Below are positions 4,568 through 11,602 of a stretch of 11,602 nucleotides of DNA, in pieces. Every line of letters starts with the position of its first letter. Within the stretch, counting starts at the first letter, position 1. The position numbers and the translations under genes are program-made. The notes under the pieces were generated by a model. It was not told the origin of the DNA, made no database searches, and was given only the letters and a program-made list of their open reading frames with translations. This DNA comes from JAVBLK01 sp031553565 (GTDB lineage: Bacteria > Bacillota > Clostridia > Christensenellales > DUVY01): contig JAVBLK010000052.1 of NCBI GenBank assembly GCA_031553565.1, positions 1 through 11,602 on the forward strand, written 5' to 3'.

Positions 4568-6790
4568 TCAGTTCAAATTTTGCGGATTTATCTCGACGAA
4601 ACACATTACTTCCTTGTTTGTCAGCGTCCCGTCAACTATATTATATATCGAATCGATGATTTTGTCTAAGTCCTGACCCATGATTCTCGCGAGTATCTGG
4701 AAACGGAATTTGTCCTGGATACGCTTGACCGGGCTGCGCATACAATTTAAAAAGGCGAAAGCCGCCCGGTTTTGTTCCGCAAGCTCTTTCACCCTTTCGT
4801 AAGCGGGCTTTAAACACTCCCCGATATCGCTTTCCTTTTCGGCCGAATACAGCACGCGCAGGACCTTGGAGTACGGCGGAAATTTAGTCGCAAGCCGTAT
4901 GCTGCTCTCCTTTTTATAAAATCCCGTATAATCGCCCGCCGCCGCGAACCGGTAGACATAATGCTTGGGCGAATAGGTCTGCAGTATCACCTTTCCTTCC
5001 TGCGTATCCCTGCCCGCGCGCCCTGCCACCTGCGTGACCAGCTGAAAAGTCCGCTCCGCCGCGCGGTAGTCCGAAAAATGTAACGACAGGTCGGCGTCCA
5101 TAAGCCCTACAAGCGTGACGAACGGGAAGTCGTGGCCCTTGGCTATCATCTGCGTACCGATAAGGATCTGCGCTTCGCGCCGCAGGAACTTTCCTAATAT
5201 CTTTAAATGCGCGTCCTTGGTGCGCGTGGTGTCGTTATCCATGCGCAGTATCCCGGCCTTCGGGAACATTGTTTTCAGCTCGGTTTCCACCCTTTGCGTT
5301 CCGACGTTGCCGTACCTAATGTGCTCGTCGCCGCATTCGGGGCACTCGGTCAGCATCGAATAGCTCGCCCCGCAATAGTGGCATTTAAGTGTCTCGTCAT
5401 CGCGGTGATAGACCAGCGACACGTCGCAGGAAGCGCATTTTGCCACATAGCCGCACGCCCGGCAGGACACAAAGGACGAATGTCCGCGCCGGTTTATAAA
5501 GATCATCGCCTGATTGCCCTGCTCGATACATTCGTGCAAGGCCCGTAAAAGCTCGGCCGAAAATATGCCGGGATTGCCGCGGCGGACCTCTGTGCGCATA
5601 TCGAGTATCCGCATATCGGGCAGCCGCCGCTTGTTTATCCTGTCGGGCAGCTCCAAAAGCGTTATCTCACCCGTTTCGGTCTCGCAATAGCTGTCGATTG
5701 ACGGCGTCGCGCTGCCCAAAAGCAGCGGGCAGCCGCTGTCCTTTGCCCGCGCGGCGGCGACCTCGTGCGTGAAATAGCGCGGGTTGCTCTCGGATATATA
5801 GCTGCCGTCGTGCTCCTCGTCGATTATGATAAGCCCCAGGTTTTGAAGCGGCGCGAATATCGCGCTGCGAGCGCCTATCGCTATCACCGCCTCGCCGCCG
5901 TACAGCCGCCGCCACTCGTCAAAGCGTTCGCCAGCGGACAAGCCGCTGTGCAGAATCGCGACCTTATCCCCGAAACGCCGGCGGAATACGCGGAATACCT
6001 GCGGCGTAAGCGATATCTCCGGCACCAGCATTATCGCCGTCCTGCCCTTTTTCACCGCCGCGCTGATGCAGTTCATATAGACCTCGGTCTTGCCGCTGCC
6101 CGTCACGCCGTGCAACAGGAAACGGCTGTACCCGCCGGCGTCCGTTACCGCGCTGACCGCCGCCCGCTGCTTGTCGGTAAGCACGATATCTATGTCGTGT
6201 GATTCGTCAGCCTCCGACGCGGGACGGCGCATCGCCCCCACGCTTTCGGTAAGGACTATACCCTTTTCCTTAAGGTTCTTAAGCGCGGCGGCCGAAAAAT
6301 TCTTATTTACAAAGCTCTGCTGCGCGCGCTTTTCGGCCTGTAAAAATGCAAATACGGCGCGCTGTCCCGCGCCCTTTAAAAGCGTATCGCCGTCAAAGCT
6401 TTCATATTCCGGGTTTATGTAGACGAAGGTCTGAAAAAGCTCCTTTACGCGCCCCTTCCTCATCTCGCTGGGTATGAAAAGGCGCAGCGCGTCCACCGTC
6501 TTAAGGTGATAACGCGCCGTCATAAATTCCATCAGCCGCAGCATTTCGGGCAGGATCACCGGATATGGATCCAGCGCGGCCTTTATATCCTTTATCTTGG
6601 AATTGTCGTAATCCGACCGTTCCTTAAGGCCGATAATGTACCCTTCGATATCGCGCACGCCGAACGGCACAAGTACGCGGCAACCCGCCGTCAAATGCGC
6701 CAGCGCGTCCGGGACACGGTAATCGAAAATCTTATCGACCTCGGAATTTGCAATATCGACTATTACGGAAGCATACACCTTTGATTTCAC
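4568..6790 (-). CDS. priA: Primosomal protein N', replication restart helicase PriA (740 aa)
   Basis: A superfamily 2 DNA helicase that recognises stalled or D-loop forks and reloads the replisome. The 3'-DNA-binding domain begins at VYASVIVDI...FDYRVP (residues 5-27). Helicase motifs: Walker A GVTGSGKT (229-236 region), DEEH (324-327), GSATPS (359-364), IGTQMIAKGHDFP (544-556) and QVAGRAGR (587-594). Two zinc sites are formed by C443, C446, C452, C455 and C470, C473, C483, C486, all present. Length is normal. The start is uncertain: the first possible codon is GTG 6790-6788 without a clear Shine-Dalgarno, and a second GTG four codons later fits family alignments equally well. It lies 57 bp after coaBC in the usual Firmicutes order. 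Confidence 0.97.
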   Translation of the reverse strand: MKSKVYASVIVDIANSEVDKIFDYRVPDALAHLTAGCRVLVPFGVRDIEGYIIGLKERSDYDNSKIKDIKAALDPYPVILPEMLRLMEFMTARYHLKTVDALRLFIPSEMRKGRVKELFQTFVYINPEYESFDGDTLLKGAGQRAVFAFLQAEKRAQQSFVNKNFSAAALKNLKEKGIVLTESVGAMRRPASEADESHDIDIVLTDKQRAAVSAVTDAGGYSRFLLHGVTGSGKTEVYMNCISAAVKKGRTAIMLVPEISLTPQVFRVFRRRFGDKVAILHSGLSAGERFDEWRRLYGGEAVIAIGARSAIFAPLQNLGLIIIDEEHDGSYISESNPRYFTHEVAAARAKDSGCPLLLGSATPSIDSYCETETGEITLLELPDRINKRRLPDMRILDMRTEVRRGNPGIFSAELLRALHECIEQGNQAMIFINRRGHSSFVSCRACGYVAKCASCDVSLVYHRDDETLKCHYCGASYSMLTECPECGDEHIRYGNVGTQRVETELKTMFPKAGILRMDNDTTRTKDAHLKILGKFLRREAQILIGTQMIAKGHDFPFVTLVGLMDADLSLHFSDYRAAERTFQLVTQVAGRAGRDTQEGKVILQTYSPKHYVYRFAAAGDYTGFYKKESSIRLATKFPPYSKVLRVLYSAEKESDIGECLKPAYERVKELAEQNRAAFAFLNCMRSPVKRIQDKFRFQILARIMGQDLDKIIDSIYNIVDGTLTNKEVMCFVEINPQNLN

Positions 6791-6847
6791 CAGAACCCGA
6801 AAGGGCGTTTACATTTTGACGCTGCGCAGGGAAAGGCGGCATTTCCG

Positions 6848-8038
6848 CTAAAGCTTTAGAAGCCTGTCTAAGATTTCTTCGGCGACCGCGGCTTTAGGCA
6901 TGATGTCATATGACCTTTCGCCGTTTTTATCGATTATGGTCACTATATTTGTATCGGTATCAAAGCCCGCGCCTTCTTTTGTTATATCGTTTGCGACCAC
7001 CATATCGGCGTTCTTGGCTTTCAGCTTTTTACGCGCGTTCTCAATAAGCTCCGTGGTCTCGGCGCAGAAAATGACCAGCTTTTTCGCGCTCTTGTTTTTT
7101 CCGACGTACGCCGCGATATCCGGATTTTTTTTCAAGGTCAGCGTTATGTTATCGCCCTTTAATTTTTCGGGCGCAGCCGTTTCCACGCTGTAGTCCGCGG
7201 GTGCCGCCGCCTTGATGATATAGTCCGCGGCCTTCATTTCCGTTTTAACGGCGTTAAACATATCCTCTGTCGATTTTACGCTCACTAACCTAATCGACGG
7301 GTCTTTCGGCAGTACCTTGACCGCGCCCGCGACAAGCGTGACGACGGCTCCCCTTTTTGCGGCGGCGTCGGCTATCGCCGCGCCCATCTTTCCGCTGGAA
7401 TAATTGCTGATAAAGCGCACCCTGTCCACGTCCTCGACTGTCGCGCCGGCGGTTACCAGCACGCTTTTCCCGGCATAGTCAGCTTTTGGGTGCAGCATCG
7501 CCATGATCTTACTAAACAGCGCTGCCGGCTCGGCCATACGTCCCGCGCCCGTGTCGCCGCATGCCAAAATGCCGTCGCCGCCGTAGATAAAATTGACGCC
7601 GCGCCGGTTCAAAAGCCCGATGTTCGCCTGTACCGCCGCCGATTGCAGCATAGCGGTATTCATGGCGGGCGCGATCAGGACGGGCACCTTTACCGCCATA
7701 GCGGTCGTCGACAGAAAGTCGTCGGCAATGCCGCAGGCGTACTTTCCGATAAAGTTTGCGGTCGCGGGCGCGACGACAAATATATCGGCGCGTTTAGCCA
7801 GCGAGATATGCTCGACGTCGTAAACAAGTTTCTCTTTAAATTCGTCGACCGTAACAGCGTTACCCGACAGCGTCTCAAACGTCAGCGGCGCGACAAACCT
7901 TACCGCGTTCTTTGTCATCGCGATATGTACGCCGAGCCCCGCCTTTTTCAAAAGCGAGATAAGCGTCCCGATCTTATAAGCCGCAATAGAGCCGGTCACG
8001 CCTATCACGACTGTTTTTTGAGTTTTCAACTCGTTCAT
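6848..8038 (-). CDS. coaBC: Bifunctional phosphopantothenoylcysteine decarboxylase / phosphopantothenate-cysteine ligase (396 aa)
   Basis: Catalyses two consecutive cytoplasmic steps of coenzyme A synthesis: ligation of cysteine to 4'-phosphopantothenate (CoaB) and FMN-dependent decarboxylation (CoaC). The N-terminal CoaC flavodoxin-like domain shows GVTGSIAAYK (13-22), catalytic His in EHIS (H77), the PAMN loop (124-127) and ACGDTGAGRMAEP with C160. The CoaB domain starts near KSVLVTAGAT (191-200) and has RFISNYSSGKMG, where N212 corresponds to the intermediate-stabilising Asn. PEKLKG replaces the more usual EKIKK, but the first Lys is kept, and FCAETTEL and DMVVANDI follow. Length is normal. 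It begins with ATG 8038-8036, with no obvious Shine-Dalgarno. rpoZ is 61 bp upstream and priA 57 bp downstream. Confidence 0.97.
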   Translation of the reverse strand: MNELKTQKTVVIGVTGSIAAYKIGTLISLLKKAGLGVHIAMTKNAVRFVAPLTFETLSGNAVTVDEFKEKLVYDVEHISLAKRADIFVVAPATANFIGKYACGIADDFLSTTAMAVKVPVLIAPAMNTAMLQSAAVQANIGLLNRRGVNFIYGGDGILACGDTGAGRMAEPAALFSKIMAMLHPKADYAGKSVLVTAGATVEDVDRVRFISNYSSGKMGAAIADAAAKRGAVVTLVAGAVKVLPKDPSIRLVSVKSTEDMFNAVKTEMKAADYIIKAAAPADYSVETAAPEKLKGDNITLTLKKNPDIAAYVGKNKSAKKLVIFCAETTELIENARKKLKAKNADMVVANDITKEGAGFDTDTNIVTIIDKNGERSYDIMPKAAVAEEILDRLLKL

Positions 8039-8055
8039 ATCATCAATAGTAAATC

Positions 8056-8072
8056 AAGGAAACGATGAATAA
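8056..8072 (+). repeat. Short dispersed motif AAGGAAACGATGAATAA, copy 2
   Basis: It matches 2991-3007 with one mismatch (A for C at position 10). It lies in the 61-bp gap between rpoZ and coaBC. Unlike copy 1, no matching inverted arm is visible beside it. Confidence 0.5.
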
Positions 8073-8099
8073 GCCCGTATCAAAGCCGCTGTGACCCTT

Positions 8100-8294
8100 T
8101 TACTCTTGGACGAGAGTTATCTTATCATGATACAGCTCTGCCGCGGCATAGCTGATGGCCTTTACCCCGCTGTCCTCTAGAAGATTGAGCCGCTTGTCGT
8201 ACAACAAGCGCGCGCGCTTAGTTATAAGGCATACCAGCGAGTATTTGCCGTTTGTCTTTTCGACCATTTCGTCGATCGGCGGTTGGTTCATCAT
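8100..8294 (-). CDS. rpoZ: DNA-directed RNA polymerase omega subunit (64 aa)
   Basis: A small chaperone-like subunit that binds the beta' subunit and helps assembly of RNA polymerase. Recognised by PPIDEMVEKTNGKYSLVCL near the N-terminus (residues 5-23) followed by the basic helix TKRARLLYD (25-33), the two most conserved parts of omega, and by ISYAAAELYHDKI at the C-terminal end. The length is short but usual for Clostridia. Two consecutive ATGs (8294 and 8291) are possible starts; AAAAGGATG lies about 11 nt upstream. Its location between gmk and coaBC is canonical and supports the call. Confidence 0.92.
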   Translation of the reverse strand: MMNQPPIDEMVEKTNGKYSLVCLITKRARLLYDKRLNLLEDSGVKAISYAAAELYHDKITLVQE

Positions 8295-8350
8295 AGTTTT
8301 TATATCATCCTTTTAAAAATTATCGGTTAAATTTCAGCGTTTCTATAATA

Positions 8351-8974
8351 TTACTTTTTAGACGGCTGCTTCTGCGCCAGCATTATTTTTATTCTGTCCT
8401 CCCGGCGCGCGATGCGGTTTTTCTCGGCGGCGATGATGGCAATTATATCGTCCCTGGCCTTGTCAAGGTCGTCGTTATAGACCAGGTAATCATAATTTTT
8501 GTATGTAGAAAGCTCCTTCTGCGCGGCTGTCATCCTGCGCAAAAGGCTGTCGGCGTCCTCGGTCCCGCGGCTCTTCAGCCTTTCGTGCAAGACCTTGAAC
8601 GAGGACGGGATAAGGAATATGCGCACGCTTTCGGGATAACTCTTTTTTACCTGCGCCGCGCCGATGGTGTCCAGCTCGCCTATCACGTCGGCGCCGCCTT
8701 CGATCAGCTCCATGACCTTGCTTTTCGGCGTGCCGTAAAAGTTGGTATAGACCTCGGCCGTCTCTAAAAACGCGCCGTCGGCGATCATCTGCTGATACTC
8801 GCGCAGTGTTTTAAAGTAATAATGCACGCCCTCCGTTTCGCCGGGACGCGGCTTGCGCGTAGTGACCGACACGGACTTATTAAGGCCCGGCACCGCGTTT
8901 AGGAGGTGCTGGATGACCGTGCTCTTGCCCGAGCCGGACGGCCCGCTTATAACGATATAAAGTCCTTTTTCCAT
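8351..8974 (-). CDS. gmk: Guanylate kinase (207 aa)
   Basis: Phosphorylates GMP to GDP with ATP in purine nucleotide salvage and synthesis. The P-loop is GPSGSGKS (11-18). The GMP-binding segment is SVTTRKPRPGETEGVHYYF (about 36-54), and the lid/Arg region SRGTEDADSLLRRM follows at about 134-147. Length is standard. The ATG starts 4 bp after the yicC stop; an AGGAA inside the yicC end is about 14 nt upstream, so translational coupling is likely. In most Firmicutes remA lies between yicC and gmk, but there is no room for it here. Confidence 0.97.
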   Translation of the reverse strand: MEKGLYIVISGPSGSGKSTVIQHLLNAVPGLNKSVSVTTRKPRPGETEGVHYYFKTLREYQQMIADGAFLETAEVYTNFYGTPKSKVMELIEGGADVIGELDTIGAAQVKKSYPESVRIFLIPSSFKVLHERLKSRGTEDADSLLRRMTAAQKELSTYKNYDYLVYNDDLDKARDDIIAIIAAEKNRIARREDRIKIMLAQKQPSKK

Positions 8975-8978
8975 ATGC

Positions 8979-9851
8979 TTATTCTACGTTCCTGGCCTGT
9001 TCCTTTATCTTCTCGATTACCGCCTTAGTCTCCATAACCAGCGCGGTTATCTTTATGTTGGTCACCTTACTGCCTATCGTGTTCGCCTCGCGGTTGAGCT
9101 CCTGCGTCAAAAAATCCAGCTTCTTGCCCGGCTCGGGCTCGTCAAGCAGACGGTAGTACTGCTTCATATGCGACTTAAGGCGCGCCAGCTCCTCGGTGAT
9201 GTCAGACCTGTCGGCAAGAAAAGCGATCTCGTTCAAAAGCTTTGCCTCATCGACCGAAACGTCGCCTAAAATTTCTTTCATGCGCTGTCCGACCTTTGTC
9301 CGGTATTCCTCCGCGGCCGTTTCAGAGAGCGCGTCTATCTTTTTTACAAGCTCTTCCAGCGTCTTGCCCTGGCCCGTCAGCTCGGCTTTCAGCGTTTCGC
9401 CCTCGGCCGCGCGCATTTTATCCAATGCCTCTGTCGCGGCAGAGCCGGCCGCTGTCATCAGCTGTAAAAGCGCGTCTGCGTCCGCAATGTTTTGCTCCTG
9501 TTTTAATACGCCTTCCTGGCGCATTATAAATGCCGCGTCCGCGTTGTTCTTGATTTTCAGCTGCGCCGACATAGCCTTTGCCTGCCGCGCGTACTCGGCG
9601 GCGGCGTTCATATCGACACACAGCGCGAAGCTCTTTACGGACTTGTCCTCATAGTTAATAAATACGTCCACCGCGCCGCGTTTAAGCTTTTGCCCGATAA
9701 GCTTCTTTAAGCCGTCCTCGCACGCCGCGAATATCTTGGGCATACGGCAGTTTATTTCCAGAAAGCGGTTATTGACCGATTTCATCTCGACCGTAAGCGT
9801 TCTTTTATCTATTTCGGCCGTACCCTTGCCGTAGCCTGTCATACTTCGCAT
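8979..9851 (-). CDS. yicC: YicC/YloC-family endoribonuclease (290 aa)
   Basis: YicC-family proteins are now regarded as endoribonucleases; earlier they were called stress-induced or alpha-helical proteins (family knowledge). The start MRSMTGYGKG and the segment VEMKSVNNRFLEINCRMP (21-38) define the N-terminal domain. The C-terminal DUF1732 domain is shown by LLNEIAFLADRSDITEELAR and LDFLTQELNREANTIGSK, with the conserved end IEKIKEQARNVE. Length matches the family. It starts at ATG 9851-9849, with TTGGAT nearby as a weak ribosome binding site. It is the first gene of the housekeeping cluster; the upstream 197-bp gap should hold its promoter, but I see no convincing -35/-10 pair. Confidence 0.95.
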   Translation of the reverse strand: MRSMTGYGKGTAEIDKRTLTVEMKSVNNRFLEINCRMPKIFAACEDGLKKLIGQKLKRGAVDVFINYEDKSVKSFALCVDMNAAAEYARQAKAMSAQLKIKNNADAAFIMRQEGVLKQEQNIADADALLQLMTAAGSAATEALDKMRAAEGETLKAELTGQGKTLEELVKKIDALSETAAEEYRTKVGQRMKEILGDVSVDEAKLLNEIAFLADRSDITEELARLKSHMKQYYRLLDEPEPGKKLDFLTQELNREANTIGSKVTNIKITALVMETKAVIEKIKEQARNVE

Positions 9852-10048
9852 ATTTTATCCAACTTTATTTGTTGCAATGTAATGCCCGCATCATATCTTT
9901 TTATAATCCCTGTTTGTATCGGTCATATCGGCAAATGAACGGGGTGCATACGGGCAGCAGGCGGCATATTGATCGAGGAAGGCACTAAAACGCACTCAGC
10001 GGGGAAAGACGTGCGCAGCCAGGATCAAACACGCTTTTATCCGCACGC
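9852..10048. other. Intergenic region before yicC, no confident element
   Basis: This 197-bp gap separates the HypE-like gene from yicC, so it should contain the end of one unit and the promoter of the next. On the minus strand a TATGAT near 9893-9898 is a possible -10, with no good -35. CCGATA occurs twice with 9-bp spacing (about 9921-9935), a possible but unsupported operator. No GC hairpin with a U tract follows the upstream gene. Confidence 0.3.
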
Positions 10049-11053
10049 TCACATGCAGCGATCGTACAGCTTGTACATCTGATCCTTCTCGCACTTGATT
10101 TCTGTCTTTATTCCCTTTTTGCCTATTGTATATACGCCCGGCTCCGCCGTTATCTTTCCTATGACTGCGGCCTCTATGCCCGCCGCGTTCAGCTCGGCGA
10201 TAAGGGCCTTGGGCTTTTTGCACGTGCAGACCATGCTGCCGCTGGAAAGGATGCGGTAAGGATCCAGTTTAAGTATCTTGCATATCTTGTCGGTAACAGG
10301 CGCCACCGGGATCCTGGACGGCAGGATTTCGGCGCCAAGCGGCGAGTTATAGCACATTTCCGCGACCGCGCCGTATATGCCGCCCTCGGTTATGTCGTGC
10401 ATAGATGTCACCTCGTGCTTGACCATGATCCGGCTCTCGGGCAAAACGCTGATATTCTTAAACAGCGCGGCGGCCTCTTCCTCCTCGGCGGCGGTAAGCG
10501 ACAGCTTTTCGGTGTATTTCGCCTTTAAATATGCGGTAAAGTCCGACGCGATCAGCCACGTACCCTCGATAGCCGCCGTCTTTGTCATAACGATAGCGTC
10601 GCCGGCTTCCATAGTCTTTGCCTTGACGGCCTTCCGCGCCATACCGACAGCCGTCGCGGACACGACGGGCGAATTGACCGCAGAAGTAAACTCGGTATGC
10701 CCGCCCAGAATATCCATCCGCAAGGTTTTACAGGCGTCCTCGGCCGACTCGACGATACTTCTTACCGCCGCGGTATCCATCGAGGTCGGCAAAAGGATCG
10801 TCAGCATGATGCCCAATGGCTCGGCGCCGCTCGCCGCGATGTCGTTGCAGTTGATATGGACGGCCAGCGCGCCCAAATTGGACGACGCGCCGGTTATCGG
10901 GTCGCAGGTAACGAATACAAGCCCCTCGGTCGCGCGTATAACCGCGCAGTCCTCGCCCGCGCCCGGCCGCACGATCACCTCGTTCCTGCGCGGCTTTATA
11001 AGCTTCAGGACATTATCGTTAAGCTCTTCAACAGTAAGTTTGCCCGTTCTCAT
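10049..11053 (-). CDS. AIR synthase-related (HypE/PurM superfamily) ATP-binding protein (334 aa)
   Basis: This belongs to the PurM/HypE/ThiL/SelD superfamily of ATP-binding enzymes. Visible motifs are RPGAGEDCAVI (29-39), CDPITGASSNLG (50-61), HINCNDIAASGAEP (66-79), LGGHTE (116-121), VTSMHDITEGGIYGA, and SSGSM near the end. It resembles COG0309 proteins often annotated as HypE-like hydrogenase maturation factors in Clostridia. True HypE ends in a PRIC-type cysteine tail used to carry the thiocarbamate; here the end is KLYDRCM, which is not that tail, and no other hyp genes are in view. So the superfamily is firm and the reaction unknown. The start is ATG 11053-11051, giving the family N-terminus MRTGKLTVEEL; an upstream extension to 11110 would run through the promoter. 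It is probably transcribed on its own. Confidence 0.82.
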   Translation of the reverse strand: MRTGKLTVEELNDNVLKLIKPRRNEVIVRPGAGEDCAVIRATEGLVFVTCDPITGASSNLGALAVHINCNDIAASGAEPLGIMLTILLPTSMDTAAVRSIVESAEDACKTLRMDILGGHTEFTSAVNSPVVSATAVGMARKAVKAKTMEAGDAIVMTKTAAIEGTWLIASDFTAYLKAKYTEKLSLTAAEEEEAAALFKNISVLPESRIMVKHEVTSMHDITEGGIYGAVAEMCYNSPLGAEILPSRIPVAPVTDKICKILKLDPYRILSSGSMVCTCKKPKALIAELNAAGIEAAVIGKITAEPGVYTIGKKGIKTEIKCEKDQMYKLYDRCM

Positions 11054-11062
11054 GACGCCTAT

Positions 11063-11090
11063 ATTATACCACGTTTGATAAAAATCGCAA
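11063..11090 (-). promoter_or_regulatory. Strong candidate SigA-type promoter with extended -10
   Basis: On the minus strand, TTGCGA (11090-11085) and a perfect TATAAT (11068-11063) are 16 bp apart, with TG one base before the -10 (TGGTATAAT). Only 9 bases separate the -10 from the ATG at 11053, which predicts a leader of about 2-4 nt. It sits between the terminator of the upstream gene and the HypE-like gene. Confidence 0.7.
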
Positions 11091-11137
11091 AGCAATAGAA
11101 AGGCAAGCAAATAAGCAAACGTAACGCCATATTGTAC

Positions 11138-11165
11138 AAAAAACCCTTTCCCGCTAAGAAAGAGG
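11138..11165 (-). terminator. Candidate intrinsic terminator of the surface-protein gene
   Basis: On the minus strand CCTCTTTC (11165-11158) pairs with GAAAGGG (11150-11144), leaving one bulged T and a 7-nt loop. It is followed by six T residues (11143-11138). It begins 47 bp after the stop codon of the LRR/InlB-repeat protein. Confidence 0.6.
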
Positions 11166-11212
11166 TTGAAATAATTCTGAAAACGGAAGAATTCATCAAC
11201 GCCGCGATCTGC

Positions 11213-11602
11213 CTAATCCGCTATCCAGATCGCGTACAGCACCGCGGAGGAAGGCGCACCGCCTATGCTGTTTATGTCGTAATCCGCGGTCGTCCCGCCC
11301 TCCGTCAGCGACCAGCCGCCGAAGGTGTAGCCGTAGCGGTACGGATCGTTCAGGTTATTGGCGCCTTCTATGTTATTCGTTGTTATCGATACCACATATG
11401 TTTCGTCTTCCGAAAGCGTACAGCCCCATACCACCGTACTATAATACTGCATCCAATCCCAGGGCCAATCTTCCGGCTGACTCTCCTTTCCTGTGTATAT
11501 CGTTACGTAATAACACCAGTAAAACGCATTCTGGCCTATGTATTCTATATTGCCCGTTATTGTTATCGTCAGCATATAGCAGTCAAAGAAGGCGCTGTCA
11601 CC
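11213..11602 (-). CDS. C-terminal end of a BspA-like leucine-rich-repeat surface protein with an InlB-type repeat (partial)
   Basis: The frame is open to the window edge, so the 5' end is missing; 129 residues are visible. The first part (GDSAFFDCYMLTITITGN, IEYIGQNAFYWC) fits the LRR_5/BspA repeat pattern of IG..AF..C..L. A Trp-rich linker (residues about 44-53) and VVWGCTLSEDETYVVSI follow, a combination I associate with Clostridia LRR surface proteins. The end is one InlB/Listeria-Bacteroides-type repeat: YGYTFGGWS...YDIN...LYAIW. The protein stops at IADstop with no LPXTG, SLH or C-terminal TM segment, so any anchor or signal peptide must lie in the missing part. The role is probably extracellular adhesion, inferred from family only. 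A candidate terminator lies downstream. Confidence 0.82.
   Translation of the reverse strand, partial: GDSAFFDCYMLTITITGNIEYIGQNAFYWCYYVTIYTGKESQPEDWPWDWMQYYSTVVWGCTLSEDETYVVSITTNNIEGANNLNDPYRYGYTFGGWSLTEGGTTADYDINSIGGAPSSAVLYAIWIAD

Noticed and set aside
10017..10030. A 14-base match on the minus strand to the conserved 5' region of 16S rRNA (GTTTGATCCTGGCT)
   Set aside because: The flanking bases do not continue into 16S sequence, so it is most likely coincidence; no rRNA gene is present.
10049..11053. Genuine hydrogenase maturation factor HypE
   Set aside because: The C-terminal PRIC-type cysteine tail is missing and no other hyp or hydrogenase genes are nearby, so only the superfamily is claimed.
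11054..11110. Upstream extension of the HypE-like protein to 11110
   Set aside because: The extension runs through a strong -10/-35 pair and does not match the family N-terminus, which begins MR.GKLT.EEL at 11053.

Overview
The window looks like a chromosomal piece of an anaerobic Firmicute, most likely a Clostridia-type gut or rumen lineage. The main reason is a minus-strand gene order close to the classic Firmicutes housekeeping cluster: yicC, gmk, rpoZ, coaBC, priA, def, fmt, then rlmN. A fragment of a BspA-like leucine-rich-repeat surface protein with an InlB-type repeat at the right edge fits the same group. The assignment rests on gene order and protein motifs, with no phylogeny run.

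Right to left (the direction of transcription): 11213-11602 is the C-terminal end of a secreted LRR/InlB-repeat protein, followed by a candidate terminator (11138-11165). A strong candidate promoter (11063-11090) then drives a HypE/PurM-like AIR-synthase-related protein (10049-11053), apparently from a nearly leaderless mRNA. After a 197-bp gap come yicC (RNase), gmk (GMP kinase), rpoZ (RNA polymerase omega), coaBC (coenzyme A synthesis), priA (replication restart helicase), def (peptide deformylase) and fmt (Met-tRNA formyltransferase). def and fmt overlap by 4 bp and act on opposite ends of the formyl-methionine cycle. remA, usual between yicC and gmk, is absent. rsmB, usual between fmt and rlmN, is also absent; its place holds a small terminator-like palindrome and a 162-bp long imperfect palindrome that looks like a MITE-type element. 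rlmN follows from a TTG start.

Left of rlmN (1-1690) the sequence becomes visibly AT-rich and accessory. It holds an orphan two-TM/GRAM-like protein, a small GIY-YIG nuclease, the tail and right end of an IS3-family insertion sequence, and a dense set of dispersed repeats (called R1, R2, R3 and R4 here) in direct and inverted copies. The GIY-YIG gene is bracketed by inverted R2 copies, and its stop codon lies inside one of them. The neighbouring GRAM-like gene likewise ends inside an R4 copy. This repeat/nuclease block replaces the part of the operon where prpC-prkC-rsgA would be expected, and it is the most unusual part of the window.
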